Origin: Bacteroidetes bacterium HGW-Bacteroidetes-3
GTDB taxonomy: Bacteria; Bacteroidota; Bacteroidia; Flavobacteriales; Flavobacteriaceae
NCBI GenBank assembly: GCA_002842505.1
Contig: PHDE01000016.1
Location: 1 to 32,587 of the forward strand
Direction of reading: 5' to 3'
Length of the DNA stretch: 32,587 nucleotides
Shown: one piece after another, positions 16,098-23,552 of the stretch
How positions within the stretch are numbered: the first letter of the stretch is position 1
How the letters are laid out: every line of letters begins with the position of its first letter
The notes under the pieces: generated by a model
What the model was told of the DNA's origin: nothing
Database searches by the model: none
What the model saw: the letters and a program-made list of their open reading frames with translations, nothing else
Made by a program: the position numbers and the translations under genes

Positions 16098-16757
16098 TTA
16101 TTTTCTGATCAAAACTTCATCAATCATTCCGTAAGCTTTTGCTTCATCGGCTTTCATCCAGTAATCACGATCTGAATCATGATGTACTTTTTTCATCGTT
16201 TGGCCTGAATGTTTTGAAATTATTTGATACAATTCATCTTTTAATTTCAAAATTTCACGTGTGGTAATTTCAATATCGCTTGCCTGACCTTGAGCACCGC
16301 CCAAAGGTTGGTGAATCATCACACGAGAATGCGGCAATGCCGAACGTTTCCCTTTTGTTCCTGCGCACATTAAAACAGCACCCATTGATGCGGCTATTCC
16401 TGTGCAAATTGTTGCAACATCAGGTTTTATAAATTGCATGGTATCGTAAATTCCCAAACCGGCATAAACGCCTCCGCCCGGTGAATTTATATAAATAGAA
16501 ATGTCTTTTGAACTGTCCACACTTTCCAAAAATAACAGTTGCGCCTGAATAATATTGGCCACATAATCGTCAATTCCTGTTCCAAGAAAAATAATTCTGT
16601 CCATCATTAAACGTGAAAACACGTCCATTTGCGCAACGTTTAACTGACGTTCCTCAATAATATAAGGTGTAAGACTGCTAACCAGTTTGTCATAATACAT
16701 GCTATTGATTCCTTGGTGCTTGGTCGCGTATTTTTTAAATTCTTTTCCGTAATCCAT
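16098..16757 (-). CDS. clpP: ATP-dependent Clp protease proteolytic subunit ClpP
   Basis: Serine peptidase forming the tetradecameric chamber that degrades substrates unfolded by ClpX. 219 residues. The catalytic triad is S124 in AASMGAVL, H149 in RVMIHQPLG and D198 in SDRDYW. The stretch before the mature fold is about 25 residues and is probably removed autocatalytically. First gene of the clpP-clpX pair, with a TATCTTTG element 29 bases upstream. Divergent from the secreted-protein gene at 16951. Confidence 0.98.
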   Translation of the reverse strand: MDYGKEFKKYATKHQGINSMYYDKLVSSLTPYIIEERQLNVAQMDVFSRLMMDRIIFLGTGIDDYVANIIQAQLLFLESVDSSKDISIYINSPGGGVYAGLGIYDTMQFIKPDVATICTGIAASMGAVLMCAGTKGKRSALPHSRVMIHQPLGGAQGQASDIEITTREILKLKDELYQIISKHSGQTMKKVHHDSDRDYWMKADEAKAYGMIDEVLIRK

Positions 16758-16785
16758 TTTTCGATGTTTTAAAGTATTAAGAGCA

Positions 16786-16793
16786 CAAAGATA
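16786..16793 (-). promoter_or_regulatory. -7 element for clpP-clpX
   Basis: The minus strand reads TATCTTTG, a match to TAnnTTTG, ending 28 bases before the clpP ATG. No -33 element is recognised at the usual distance. Confidence 0.5.
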
Positions 16794-16875
16794 TGAAGTA
16801 TTTATTTATTTTAAACTGTATTTAATATTTGTGTGTATTTATCTAAAATTATTGTAATAATTTATTTCATTTTAC

Positions 16876-16906
16876 TATGCGCGCATAATATTATTCTCTA
16901 CCTTTG
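16876..16906 (+). promoter_or_regulatory. -7 element with upstream 12-bp palindrome, for the secreted-protein gene
   Basis: TACCTTTG at 16899-16906 matches TAnnTTTG and ends 44 bases before the ATG at 16951. Between the -7 and the expected -33 position lies the perfect palindrome TATGCGCGCATA (16876-16887), conspicuously GC-rich in a very AT-rich gap. It is placed where a repressor could block RNA polymerase. No -33 TTTG is seen. Confidence 0.45.
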
Positions 16907-16950
16907 ATAGGAAATTTTTGATATTAAACTTTAAATAAAAATTACAAGCA

Positions 16951-17457
16951 ATGAAACACACAATCTTATTATTTTTCTTATTTATTTTTTCAATAAGTAG
17001 TTACGGACAAGAATTTGTAACCGGAACAATCATCACTCAACGTTATGACACCATAAAAAATGTTACAATTGAAGCCGTCAGCAACGCCAAAAGTTTATTG
17101 CATTTAACTTACATTGATGCGGAAGGCATTGTACAAAAACCAGATATTGAATCCATAAAATGTTATACCAGAGGCAACGAAAATTTTACGCGCATTTACA
17201 ATTCCGGTGAAATGATTCTGGTAAAACAAATCACCGCAGGGAAAAAATTAAATTTGTATGAAAGAGCTTATAATGGCTTGACAACCTATTATGTTGAAAA
17301 AGTTTTTGATGAAATTGTAAAAGTTCCGTCATCAGAATCAAAATTCAGCAGGGTTTTAAGCGATTATTTAAGTGATGCCCCTGAAGTTGCAAAAAAAATT
17401 AAATCGAAAGAATTGGTGGATCTAAAAGAAATTGTGGCATTATACAACAACGGATAA
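16951..17457 (+). CDS. secreted protein of unknown function
   Basis: 168 residues with a signal peptide of about 19 residues (IFSISSYGQ). The mature part looks beta-rich, with a pattern of short strands in residues 20-110 (GTIITQRYDTIKNVTIE, then a YIDAEG turn and an IESIKCYTRG strand), and ends in a charged alpha-helical stretch (SDYLSDAPEVAKKIKSKE near 137-154). Similar-looking proteins with a late DAPELxKKI helix occur in Bacteroidota, but I cannot name a function. There is one cysteine (near residue 73), no catalytic motif and no lipobox. It is divergent from clpP and followed by a strong terminator, so it is a single-gene unit. Confidence 0.8.
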   Translation: MKHTILLFFLFIFSISSYGQEFVTGTIITQRYDTIKNVTIEAVSNAKSLLHLTYIDAEGIVQKPDIESIKCYTRGNENFTRIYNSGEMILVKQITAGKKLNLYERAYNGLTTYYVEKVFDEIVKVPSSESKFSRVLSDYLSDAPEVAKKIKSKELVDLKEIVALYNNG

Positions 17458-17472
17458 TTTTACGGTGATTTT

Positions 17473-17513
17473 AAAAAAGTCCGCTGATGTTTTTCATTAG
17501 CGGACTTTTTTTT
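17473..17513 (+). terminator. strong intrinsic terminator
   Basis: Stem GTCCGCTGATG (17479-17489), loop of five T, and CATTAGCGGAC (17495-17505) with one G-T pair, preceded by A6 and followed by T8. It ends the gene at 16951-17457 and lies just before the M1 peptidase promoter. Confidence 0.92.
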
Positions 17514-17525
17514 AGCCATTTTAGC

Positions 17526-17533
17526 TATATTTG
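17526..17533 (+). promoter_or_regulatory. -7 element for the M1 aminopeptidase
   Basis: TATATTTG, a match to TAnnTTTG, ends 19 bases before the first ATG at 17553. Confidence 0.5.
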
Positions 17534-17552
17534 AAATTCATAAAGCCATTTA

Positions 17553-19148
17553 ATGATGATGAAATTTTTTACGCTTATTTTTTTACTGCTGGCATTTCAA
17601 ACTGCTCTTAACGCACAAAACTACAAACAACGATTTAATGAAATTGATGTAAAACATTATAATTTAGCGATTGAAGTCAACGATTCAACCAACCAAATTC
17701 AGGGAACAATAACTGTTTCTTTGAAATTTAAACAATTGGTGAATGAGTTTCAACTAGACTTCACACAAAAAGATTCCACCGGAAAAGGAATGCAAATTGA
17801 GTCTGTTTATCAGAATAATGACACGGTAGCGTTTACACATTCAGACAATAAAATAAGCATCCGTCCAAATTTTGTAAACACCGACAGTATTTATAACTTT
17901 GAAATAAAATACAATGGAATTCCAAAAAACGGACTTATTATAGGCAAAAACTTGCACGGCGACCGCACATTTTTTGCCGATAATTGGCCAAACAGAGCCC
18001 AAAATTGGTTTCCTTGTGTAGATCATCCTTCGGATAAAGCAACTATTGAATATACTATTAAAGCCCCCAACCATTATCAGGTTATTGCAAATGGATTTTT
18101 ATCAGAAGAAACCAATTTAACAAATAATTTAAAGCTATACCGCTATAAAACTACCGTGCCGCTGCCAACAAAAGTGATGGTGATTGGCATTGCCCAATTT
18201 GCAGTTCAAAATATTGGCGAAACACACAATATCCCAGTATCAAGTTGGGTTTATCCGCAAACAAAGGAACTGGGGTTTTACGATTTTGCCAACACAAAAA
18301 ATATTCTCAATTTTTTTATTGAAAAATTTGGCGAATATCCTTACCAAAAATTGGCAAACGTGCAGTCCAAAACACAATTTGGCGGCATGGAAAATGCCGG
18401 GACCATTTTTTATGCTGAAAAATCGGTAAAAGGTGAACGAGATTTTGAAGATACAATCGCCCACGAAATTGTGCATCAATGGTTTGGAAATTCAGCCTCG
18501 GAAACAGATTGGCCACATTTATGGTTAAGTGAAGGTTTTGCGACCTATTTTACCGATTTATACATTCAAGAAACCAAAGGTGAAGAAGCTTTTCAACAAA
18601 GGTTAAAAGAGGAGCGGGAAAAGGTGTTGAAATTTTACACAAAGAAGCAAACACCTGTAATTGATGCTGAAAATACCAATTTAATGAGTTTGTTAAATGC
18701 CAATTCTTATGAAAAAGGCGCTTGGGTGTTGCATATGCTTCGGAAAAAATTAGGCGATGAAACTTTTTGGAAAGGAATTAAAACCTATTATGAAAAATTC
18801 AAATTTAACAATGCTTCAACAAACGACTTTAAAAATGTGATGGCCGAAGTTTCCGGTAAAAATTTAGATGTTTTTTTTACGCAGTGGCTTCAAAAAGCTG
18901 GTCACCCAATTTTAAAAACATCGTGGCTTTACTACCAAAATAAACTTCGATTGCTTGTTGACCAAACCCAGGAAAATGCTTTTAATTTTCCGCTTGATGT
19001 TGAACTCATTTACACCGATGGCACTTCAGAAATAAAAACCATCGAAATTTCTGAAATAGCAATTCCCTATGAAATTGCAACCACAGGAGAAGTGACAGCA
19101 ATTAAATTTGATCCGAATACTTGGTTGTTGTTTGATTTGGTTGATTAG
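17553..19148 (+). CDS. secreted M1-family metallo-aminopeptidase (compact form)
   Basis: 531-residue zinc peptidase with a signal peptide (about 1-21, ending TALNAQ), so it acts in the periplasm or outside. The N-terminal beta domain covers about 30-220. The catalytic domain shows the exopeptidase signature GGMEN at 277-281, the zinc site H304-E-I-V-H308 with E327 nineteen residues on (WLSEGFATY), and the transition-state tyrosine Y386 in NSYEKGA. It is much shorter than PepN-like enzymes (about 870 residues) because the long C-terminal helical domain is missing; a short beta domain (about 440-531) is present instead. Three ATGs follow each other at the start (17553, 17556, 17559), and any could be used. 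Confidence 0.93.
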   Translation: MMMKFFTLIFLLLAFQTALNAQNYKQRFNEIDVKHYNLAIEVNDSTNQIQGTITVSLKFKQLVNEFQLDFTQKDSTGKGMQIESVYQNNDTVAFTHSDNKISIRPNFVNTDSIYNFEIKYNGIPKNGLIIGKNLHGDRTFFADNWPNRAQNWFPCVDHPSDKATIEYTIKAPNHYQVIANGFLSEETNLTNNLKLYRYKTTVPLPTKVMVIGIAQFAVQNIGETHNIPVSSWVYPQTKELGFYDFANTKNILNFFIEKFGEYPYQKLANVQSKTQFGGMENAGTIFYAEKSVKGERDFEDTIAHEIVHQWFGNSASETDWPHLWLSEGFATYFTDLYIQETKGEEAFQQRLKEEREKVLKFYTKKQTPVIDAENTNLMSLLNANSYEKGAWVLHMLRKKLGDETFWKGIKTYYEKFKFNNASTNDFKNVMAEVSGKNLDVFFTQWLQKAGHPILKTSWLYYQNKLRLLVDQTQENAFNFPLDVELIYTDGTSEIKTIEISEIAIPYEIATTGEVTAIKFDPNTWLLFDLVD

Positions 19149-19288
19149 TTATGAGTTATGAGTTTTAAGTTTTAAGTTTTAAGTTCTAAGTTTTAAGTTC
19201 TTAACAGCCTAATTTCTGTCTTCGGTCTTCGGTCTTCGGTCTTCGGTCTTCGGACTTCTGTCTTCGGTCTTCTGTCTTCGGTCTTCAG
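19149..19288. repeat. heptad array with two unit types
   Basis: Directly after the M1 peptidase stop come TTATGAG twice, then TTTTAAG-type units (one TTCTAAG) to about 19200. After an 18-base gap (to 19217) come ten units in a 7-base register at 19218-19287, GTCTTCG with variants GACTTCT, GTCTTCT and GTCTTCA. The second block is the reverse complement of the GAAGAC-type units in the array at 305-459. The array is non-coding and leads straight into the palindrome at 19287-19315. Confidence 0.94.
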
Positions 19289-19315
19289 AACAGACAGGTC
19301 GCGACCTGTTCCTAC
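19287..19315. repeat. dispersed fourth copy of the 31-bp palindromic repeat
   Basis: Reads AGAACAGACAGGTCGCGACC followed by TGTTCCTAC, matching the units at 12558-12650 with a few substitutions. The core CAGGTCGCGACCTG is a perfect palindrome. It lies 19 bases upstream of the helicase -7 element. Confidence 0.85.
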
Positions 19316-19334
19316 ATACTAACTAATTAAGTAT

Positions 19335-19342
19335 TACCTTTG
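19335..19342 (+). promoter_or_regulatory. -7 element for the helicase gene
   Basis: TACCTTTG matches TAnnTTTG and ends 14 bases before the ATG at 19357. The palindromic repeat lies immediately upstream, where the -33 contact would be. Confidence 0.5.
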
Positions 19343-19356
19343 CAAAAAATAGAAGA

Positions 19357-20691
19357 ATGACCTTTTCCGATTTAAATTTAAACAAATTTTTACTGAATGC
19401 TTTAGATGATCTTGGTTTTACAGTTCCAACTCCTATTCAGGAAAAAGCCTTTTCGGTGATTATGAGCAGTAAAGATGTGGTTGGTATTGCCCAAACAGGA
19501 ACTGGTAAAACTTTTGCTTATTTGCTGCCAATATTGAGGCAACACACTTATTCTGATCAAAAACATCCACGCGTTTTAATCATTGTTCCAACTAGGGAAT
19601 TGGTGGTTCAGGTGGTAAAAGACATAAAAAGTTTAACGCCTTATATGAACGTTCGCTTTGCCGGAATTTACGGAGGCACCAATATAAATACCGACAAACA
19701 GTTGGTTCACGCAGGTTTGGATATTTTGGTTGCCACGCCGGGACGATTATTGGATTTGGCTTTGGACGGCATTTTGAAACTTAAATTTATTCAAAAATTT
19801 GTGATTGACGAGGTTGATGAAATGATGAACCTTGGTTTTAGGCCGCAAATAATTACTTTGATGGATTTGTTGCCTAAAAAACGCCAAAGCATTCTATTTT
19901 CTGCAACATTGACCAAAGAAGTTGATGATTTGTTGGACACATTTTTCAAATCTCCCGTTAAAATTGAAGTTGCCACCAGCGGAAGTCCGTTAGACACCAT
20001 TCAACAGCAAGCGTATCCAGTTCCGAATTTTTATACGAAAGTCAACTTTCTAAAAAATATTTTGCAAGACAAAAAAACCTTCAACAAGGTTTTGGTGTTT
20101 GTGAAAAATAAAAAACAAGCAACCATTCTTTTTGATGAAATGGAACTTGCGCTGCCAAAAGAAGTCGCCGTAATTCACTCCAATAAAACACAAAATTATC
20201 GATTGCGTTCTGTGGAAAAATTTGAAAAAGGAACTATTTCCATTTTAATTGCCACCGATATTATTGCGCGCGGATTGGATTTAACCAATGTAAGCCACGT
20301 TATCAATTTCGACATTCCTAAAGAGCCCGAAAATTATATTCACCGAATAGGAAGAACAGGCCGTGCCGAACAATTGGGAACTTCAATTTCTTTATTTACG
20401 GAAGCCGAAGCCGATTATTTAGGTGAAATTGAATTGTTAATGAACCGGGAAATTGATGTTTTCGACCTTCCAGAATCGATTGAAATTGCAACCCAATTGA
20501 TTGATGAAGAAATTCCGAGATCTGAACTTGAAGAATCATCAAATGAAAAGAAAGCGAAACCTGTTTCTGAAGGGTTGGCATTTCACGAGAAAAAAGAGAA
20601 AAACAGAAAAGTAAATTTAGGCGGTTCTTACCGACGCGAAATTGTGAAAAAATATAAAAAACCGCTCACTCGCGGACAAAAAAAGAAATAG
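19357..20691 (+). CDS. DEAD-box-family ATP-dependent RNA helicase (motif II DEVD)
   Basis: 444 residues. Helicase core motifs in order: Q motif (GFTVPTPIQ, 20-28), motif I AQTGTGKT (45-52), Ia PTRELV, Ib TPGR (127-130), motif II D151-E-V-D154, motif III SAT (182-184), then the second RecA domain with ATDIIARGLDL and HRIGRTGR. Motif II is DEVD rather than the namesake DEAD, a change that keeps the catalytic D-E and final D. The last 45 residues are strongly basic (KKYKKPLTRGQKKK), a likely RNA-binding tail. RhlE-like overall, so a role in ribosome assembly or RNA turnover is reasonable. It is a single-gene unit ending in a terminator shared with tig. Confidence 0.93.
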   Translation: MTFSDLNLNKFLLNALDDLGFTVPTPIQEKAFSVIMSSKDVVGIAQTGTGKTFAYLLPILRQHTYSDQKHPRVLIIVPTRELVVQVVKDIKSLTPYMNVRFAGIYGGTNINTDKQLVHAGLDILVATPGRLLDLALDGILKLKFIQKFVIDEVDEMMNLGFRPQIITLMDLLPKKRQSILFSATLTKEVDDLLDTFFKSPVKIEVATSGSPLDTIQQQAYPVPNFYTKVNFLKNILQDKKTFNKVLVFVKNKKQATILFDEMELALPKEVAVIHSNKTQNYRLRSVEKFEKGTISILIATDIIARGLDLTNVSHVINFDIPKEPENYIHRIGRTGRAEQLGTSISLFTEAEADYLGEIELLMNREIDVFDLPESIEIATQLIDEEIPRSELEESSNEKKAKPVSEGLAFHEKKEKNRKVNLGGSYRREIVKKYKKPLTRGQKKK

Positions 20692-20712
20692 TTTCGACCA
20701 AAATATAAGCAC

Positions 20713-20749
20713 AAAAAAACGCCTTAAAGAAACTCTTTAAGGCGTTTTT
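20713..20749. terminator. bidirectional intrinsic terminator (helicase / tig)
   Basis: Stem CGCCTTAAAG (20720-20729) and CTTTAAGGCG (20735-20744), loop of five, flanked by A7 on the left and T5 on the right. It can end transcripts from both convergent genes. Confidence 0.92.
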
Positions 20750-20773
20750 AAATTTATATAAAAGCGAAAACTA

Positions 20774-22096
20774 TTATTTGTAAACTTCTTTTACAAACTC
20801 TTCGTAATTCACTTCTTTAGTTTTAAAAGTCATTTTTTCTTTATAGAAATTCAACAATTTTTGGCTAACCAATTGTTCTTGCAAACGTTTGGCTTCGTCT
20901 TGGTTGCTTAAAACACGTTGGGCAATATCATCCAATTCTTTTTCTTCCGGATTTAATTGTCCGTATTGTGCCATTTGAACTTTCACAAAACCTTTTGTAA
21001 AATCTCTTAATTCCTCAAAAGTAACTTGAAGTTTGTTGTCTTTTAAAATTTTCCCTTCAATCAATTGGTAACGCAAACCTTTTTCCGATTTTTCATATTC
21101 TTCTGAAGCATCTTCTGGTGTCATTGGTTTTTCACCGGCAACAACCATCCATTTTTTCAGAAACTCAGCAGGCAAATCAAATTTTGTATTTTCCACCAAG
21201 TATTCGGTTACCGCATTCAATAGTTGTTGATCGGCTTGTGTTTGAAATTGTTTTTCGGCATCTTCTTTTATTTTGGCTTTTAATTCTGCTTCCGATTTAA
21301 CAACATCAGCACCAAATATTTTGTCGAACAATTCTTGGTTAATTTCTGCAAGTTCATTAACATTAATTTCTTCAATAGTAAAAGAAACCGGAATTTCAAT
21401 ACCATGAATTTCATCGTGGCTTAAACCCAAAGCGCCCATTAATTTATGATCATCATCAAACAAACCTTTAGTGTTTAATTCAACAACATCACCCACTTTT
21501 TTACCAATAAATTTTTGTTGGTTTACTTTTCCTTTGATGGATTCTAAAGAAATTGTAGATTTTTTGTTGATTTCTTTTTCTTCGTTTACAAAAGTTCCTG
21601 CAATGTTCACGCCTTCTTCAACAGCATCTTTAGGAACCAATTTTCCAAAACGTTTTCTGATATTTTCAACTTCCTTTTTTAACAATTCCTTATCTGCAAC
21701 AATATTGTATTGTGTCACTTTATTTTTTGCATCTAGGTTTACCTCAAATTCAGGAGCCAAACCCAATTCAAATTCAAAGGTATAATCTTCAGCCTCCCAA
21801 GAAAATTCCTCTTCCATTTTTGGCAATGGATTTCCCAGAATATCTAATTTTTCTTCAATTAAAAAATTGTTTAAAGCTTCTTGCAACAGTTTATTAACCT
21901 CATCAATCATAATAGATTTTCCGTACTGTTTTTTAACCATCCCTAACGGCACTTGTCCTTTTCTAAATCCAGGAACGTCAGCTTTTTTACGGTAATCCTG
22001 TAAAATTTTCGCTACTTTTTCTTGGTAATCTGCGGCTGATATTTCAACCTTTACCACTGCATTTAACGCATCAATATTTTCTTTTGTAATATTCAT
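20774..22096 (-). CDS. tig: trigger factor
   Basis: Ribosome-bound chaperone that meets nascent chains at the exit tunnel. 440 residues, normal length. The ribosome-binding loop GFRKGQVP is at 43-50. The middle part (about 150-240) is the FKBP-like domain, here with little of the usual peptidyl-prolyl isomerase consensus, and the C-terminal part (about 260-440) is the helical chaperone arm rich in E, K and Q. The start is well fixed by the MNITKENIDALNA N-terminus. A -33/-7 pair lies 40-70 bases upstream. Confidence 0.95.
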   Translation of the reverse strand: MNITKENIDALNAVVKVEISAADYQEKVAKILQDYRKKADVPGFRKGQVPLGMVKKQYGKSIMIDEVNKLLQEALNNFLIEEKLDILGNPLPKMEEEFSWEAEDYTFEFELGLAPEFEVNLDAKNKVTQYNIVADKELLKKEVENIRKRFGKLVPKDAVEEGVNIAGTFVNEEKEINKKSTISLESIKGKVNQQKFIGKKVGDVVELNTKGLFDDDHKLMGALGLSHDEIHGIEIPVSFTIEEINVNELAEINQELFDKIFGADVVKSEAELKAKIKEDAEKQFQTQADQQLLNAVTEYLVENTKFDLPAEFLKKWMVVAGEKPMTPEDASEEYEKSEKGLRYQLIEGKILKDNKLQVTFEELRDFTKGFVKVQMAQYGQLNPEEKELDDIAQRVLSNQDEAKRLQEQLVSQKLLNFYKEKMTFKTKEVNYEEFVKEVYK

Positions 22097-22135
22097 TTTA
22101 TGCTGTTTTTATCTTAAATCATTCAAAATTGGGTG

Positions 22136-22166
22136 CAAAAGTACTATTTTTTACGCATCTAACAAA
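22136..22166 (-). promoter_or_regulatory. tig promoter (-33 and -7)
   Basis: On the minus strand, -33 TTTG (22166-22163), a spacer of 19 bases, then -7 TACTTTTG (22143-22136). This is the best promoter match in the window because both parts fit the Bacteroidota consensus at its usual spacing. The -7 ends 39 bases before the tig ATG. Confidence 0.7.
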
Positions 22167-22199
22167 TATTTAACCCGTTCAAATTCAACAATTTTCTTT

Positions 22200-22538
22200 C
22201 TATTCATCCAAAAATGAATATAAAATAGATTGAAATATGGAAAGAATCAAACTAAATAATAAGGCGATCCAGAAGCCAGATACATAGAAACCACCAATAA
22301 GATTGTCGGCCAACATAATAATTAAGGCATTGATTACCAATAAAAACAAGCCCAAAGTTATGATGGTTACAGGCAATGTCAATATCACGAGAATTGGTTT
22401 TACCGTAACTCTCAAAATGCCCAAAACAATGGCAACAATTAATGCGCTGGTATAATTTTCAACCGAAACTCCAGGTAAATAATGCGCAATTATTAATACG
22501 GCCGCCGCTGTTAACAGAATTTTTAAAAGTAGTTTCAT
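22200..22538 (-). CDS. small membrane protein of the phage_holin_4_2 (YvlD-like) family
   Basis: 112 residues with four hydrophobic helices and little else: near 3-23, 31-50, 54-76 and 85-108. The pattern (LGILRVTVKPILVILTLPVT, then LGLFLLVINALIIMLAD) is that of the PF04020 family, which is named for phage holins but is chromosomally encoded in many bacteria with no phage nearby. The function is unknown. It lies between the alpha/beta hydrolase gene and tig on the same strand. Nothing around it suggests a prophage. Confidence 0.85.
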   Translation of the reverse strand: MKLLLKILLTAAAVLIIAHYLPGVSVENYTSALIVAIVLGILRVTVKPILVILTLPVTIITLGLFLLVINALIIMLADNLIGGFYVSGFWIALLFSLILSIFQSILYSFLDE

Positions 22539-22594
22539 GAATTTATGTTTTAAAGTGAATTATAAAATTAGCTAAATTTATGTGAACAAACTAA

Positions 22595-23359
22595 TTACGT
22601 TAAAAAGTTGGTTACCTCCCCATAAAACTGCTCAGGATTTTCGGCGTGAAGCCAATGGCCAGCATTTTTAATGGTCACCATTTTTGAATTTGGGAAATGC
22701 GCTTCAATTAAGGGCTTGTCATCATCCGTAAGATAATTTGAGTTTTCGCCCTTCAGAAACAGGGTTTCTCCTTCAAAAGTGGTAAAAGAAGGCAACGCCT
22801 CGCCCACTTCGCTGTTGTGCGCCATTAAACTTTGCAAATTGAAACGGAAAGCCAATTCCTCTTTATGTTTCCAATAGACGTTTTTGAGCAAAAATTGTAA
22901 AGTGCCTTCTTCTTTAATATATATTCTTAAATCGTCCTCCACTTTTTTTCGGGTGTTTTGAAGCGAGAAATTAACCGAGTTCAATGCGGCTAAAATATCC
23001 TCGTGGTGCGGCGTGTAAAACCTCGGACTTATATCTGCCACAAGTAATTTGTCAACCAATTCGGGATAAGTTACCGCAAATTGCATCGCCACTTTTCCAC
23101 CCATAGAATGACCTAACAATATCAAATATTCCAAATGATAATGTTGAACATAATTGTATAAATCTTCCACCAGCAATTCATAGTCAAAATCATCGGAATG
23201 AAAACTTCGTCCGTGATTGCGTTGGTCAATTAAATGCACTTCAAAATTTTCGGAGAATTTTGCACCCAACGATTTCCAATTATCACTCATCCCAAAATAA
23301 CCGTGCAAAATTAGCATCGGCTGTCCGCTTCCTAAAATTGTTGAATGCAGTAATTTCAT
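22595..23359 (-). CDS. alpha/beta-hydrolase (YbfF-like esterase)
   Basis: 254 residues with no signal peptide, so cytoplasmic. Hydrolase-fold landmarks in order: oxyanion region LHGYFGMSDNW (18-28), DQRNHGRS (45-52), nucleophile S85 in LGHSMGGKV, and catalytic H235 in NAGHWLHAENP. The acid is probably an Asp or Glu after strand 6 and cannot be fixed by eye. DQRNHGRS is typical of the YbfF esterase group, whose natural substrate is unsettled. The gene is followed by the holin-family gene and precedes it by 56 bases. Confidence 0.88.
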   Translation of the reverse strand: MKLLHSTILGSGQPMLILHGYFGMSDNWKSLGAKFSENFEVHLIDQRNHGRSFHSDDFDYELLVEDLYNYVQHYHLEYLILLGHSMGGKVAMQFAVTYPELVDKLLVADISPRFYTPHHEDILAALNSVNFSLQNTRKKVEDDLRIYIKEEGTLQFLLKNVYWKHKEELAFRFNLQSLMAHNSEVGEALPSFTTFEGETLFLKGENSNYLTDDDKPLIEAHFPNSKMVTIKNAGHWLHAENPEQFYGEVTNFLT

Positions 23360-23450
23360 GTTTTAGTTTTTGGTTTCAGGTTGAAAAAGTTTCATCCCGC
23401 ACGTGCGGGATCAAGTTTCAAGTTTCAAGTTTTTAAAAAAAATTAAAAAA
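23360..23450. repeat. short heptad tract interrupted by an 18-bp perfect palindrome
   Basis: Upstream of the hydrolase start, TTTCAGG and AAGTTTC-like units flank the palindrome ATCCCGCACGTGCGGGAT (23394-23411), after which come three CAAGTTT units (23412-23433) and an A-rich tail. The palindrome thus sits inside a heptad tract rather than beside it. The remaining 23451-23530 is AT-rich, without a recognisable element. Confidence 0.85.
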
Positions 23451-23530
23451 AATTCAACCTTTAACCCCATTTTTCTCAATTCTGTATTTTTTTTTAAATG
23501 ACAATTTTTTTAACTACCTGACATTTAATT

Positions 23531-23552
23531 CCCCCTTCGGGGGTTAGGGGGC
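23531..23552. repeat. C5-TTC-G5 hairpin element overlapping the pdxJ stop
   Basis: CCCCCTTCGGGGG (23531-23543) is a perfect 5-bp hairpin with a 3-base loop, directly next to the pdxJ stop (23544-23546), and is followed by GGGGGC, which encodes the last codons of pdxJ. From memory this C/G-rich unit (CCCCCTAACCCCCGAAGGGG on the other strand) is a common dispersed repeat in flavobacterial genomes. It may also help end the pdxJ transcript. Confidence 0.75.

Noticed and set aside
19357-20691. DEVD motif as a sign of a non-functional helicase
   Set aside because: The catalytic D-E and the last D are kept and all other motifs are intact, so activity is expected.
22200-22538. Prophage holin
   Set aside because: The family name refers to holins, but the gene stands among housekeeping genes, with no lysin, capsid or integrase nearby.
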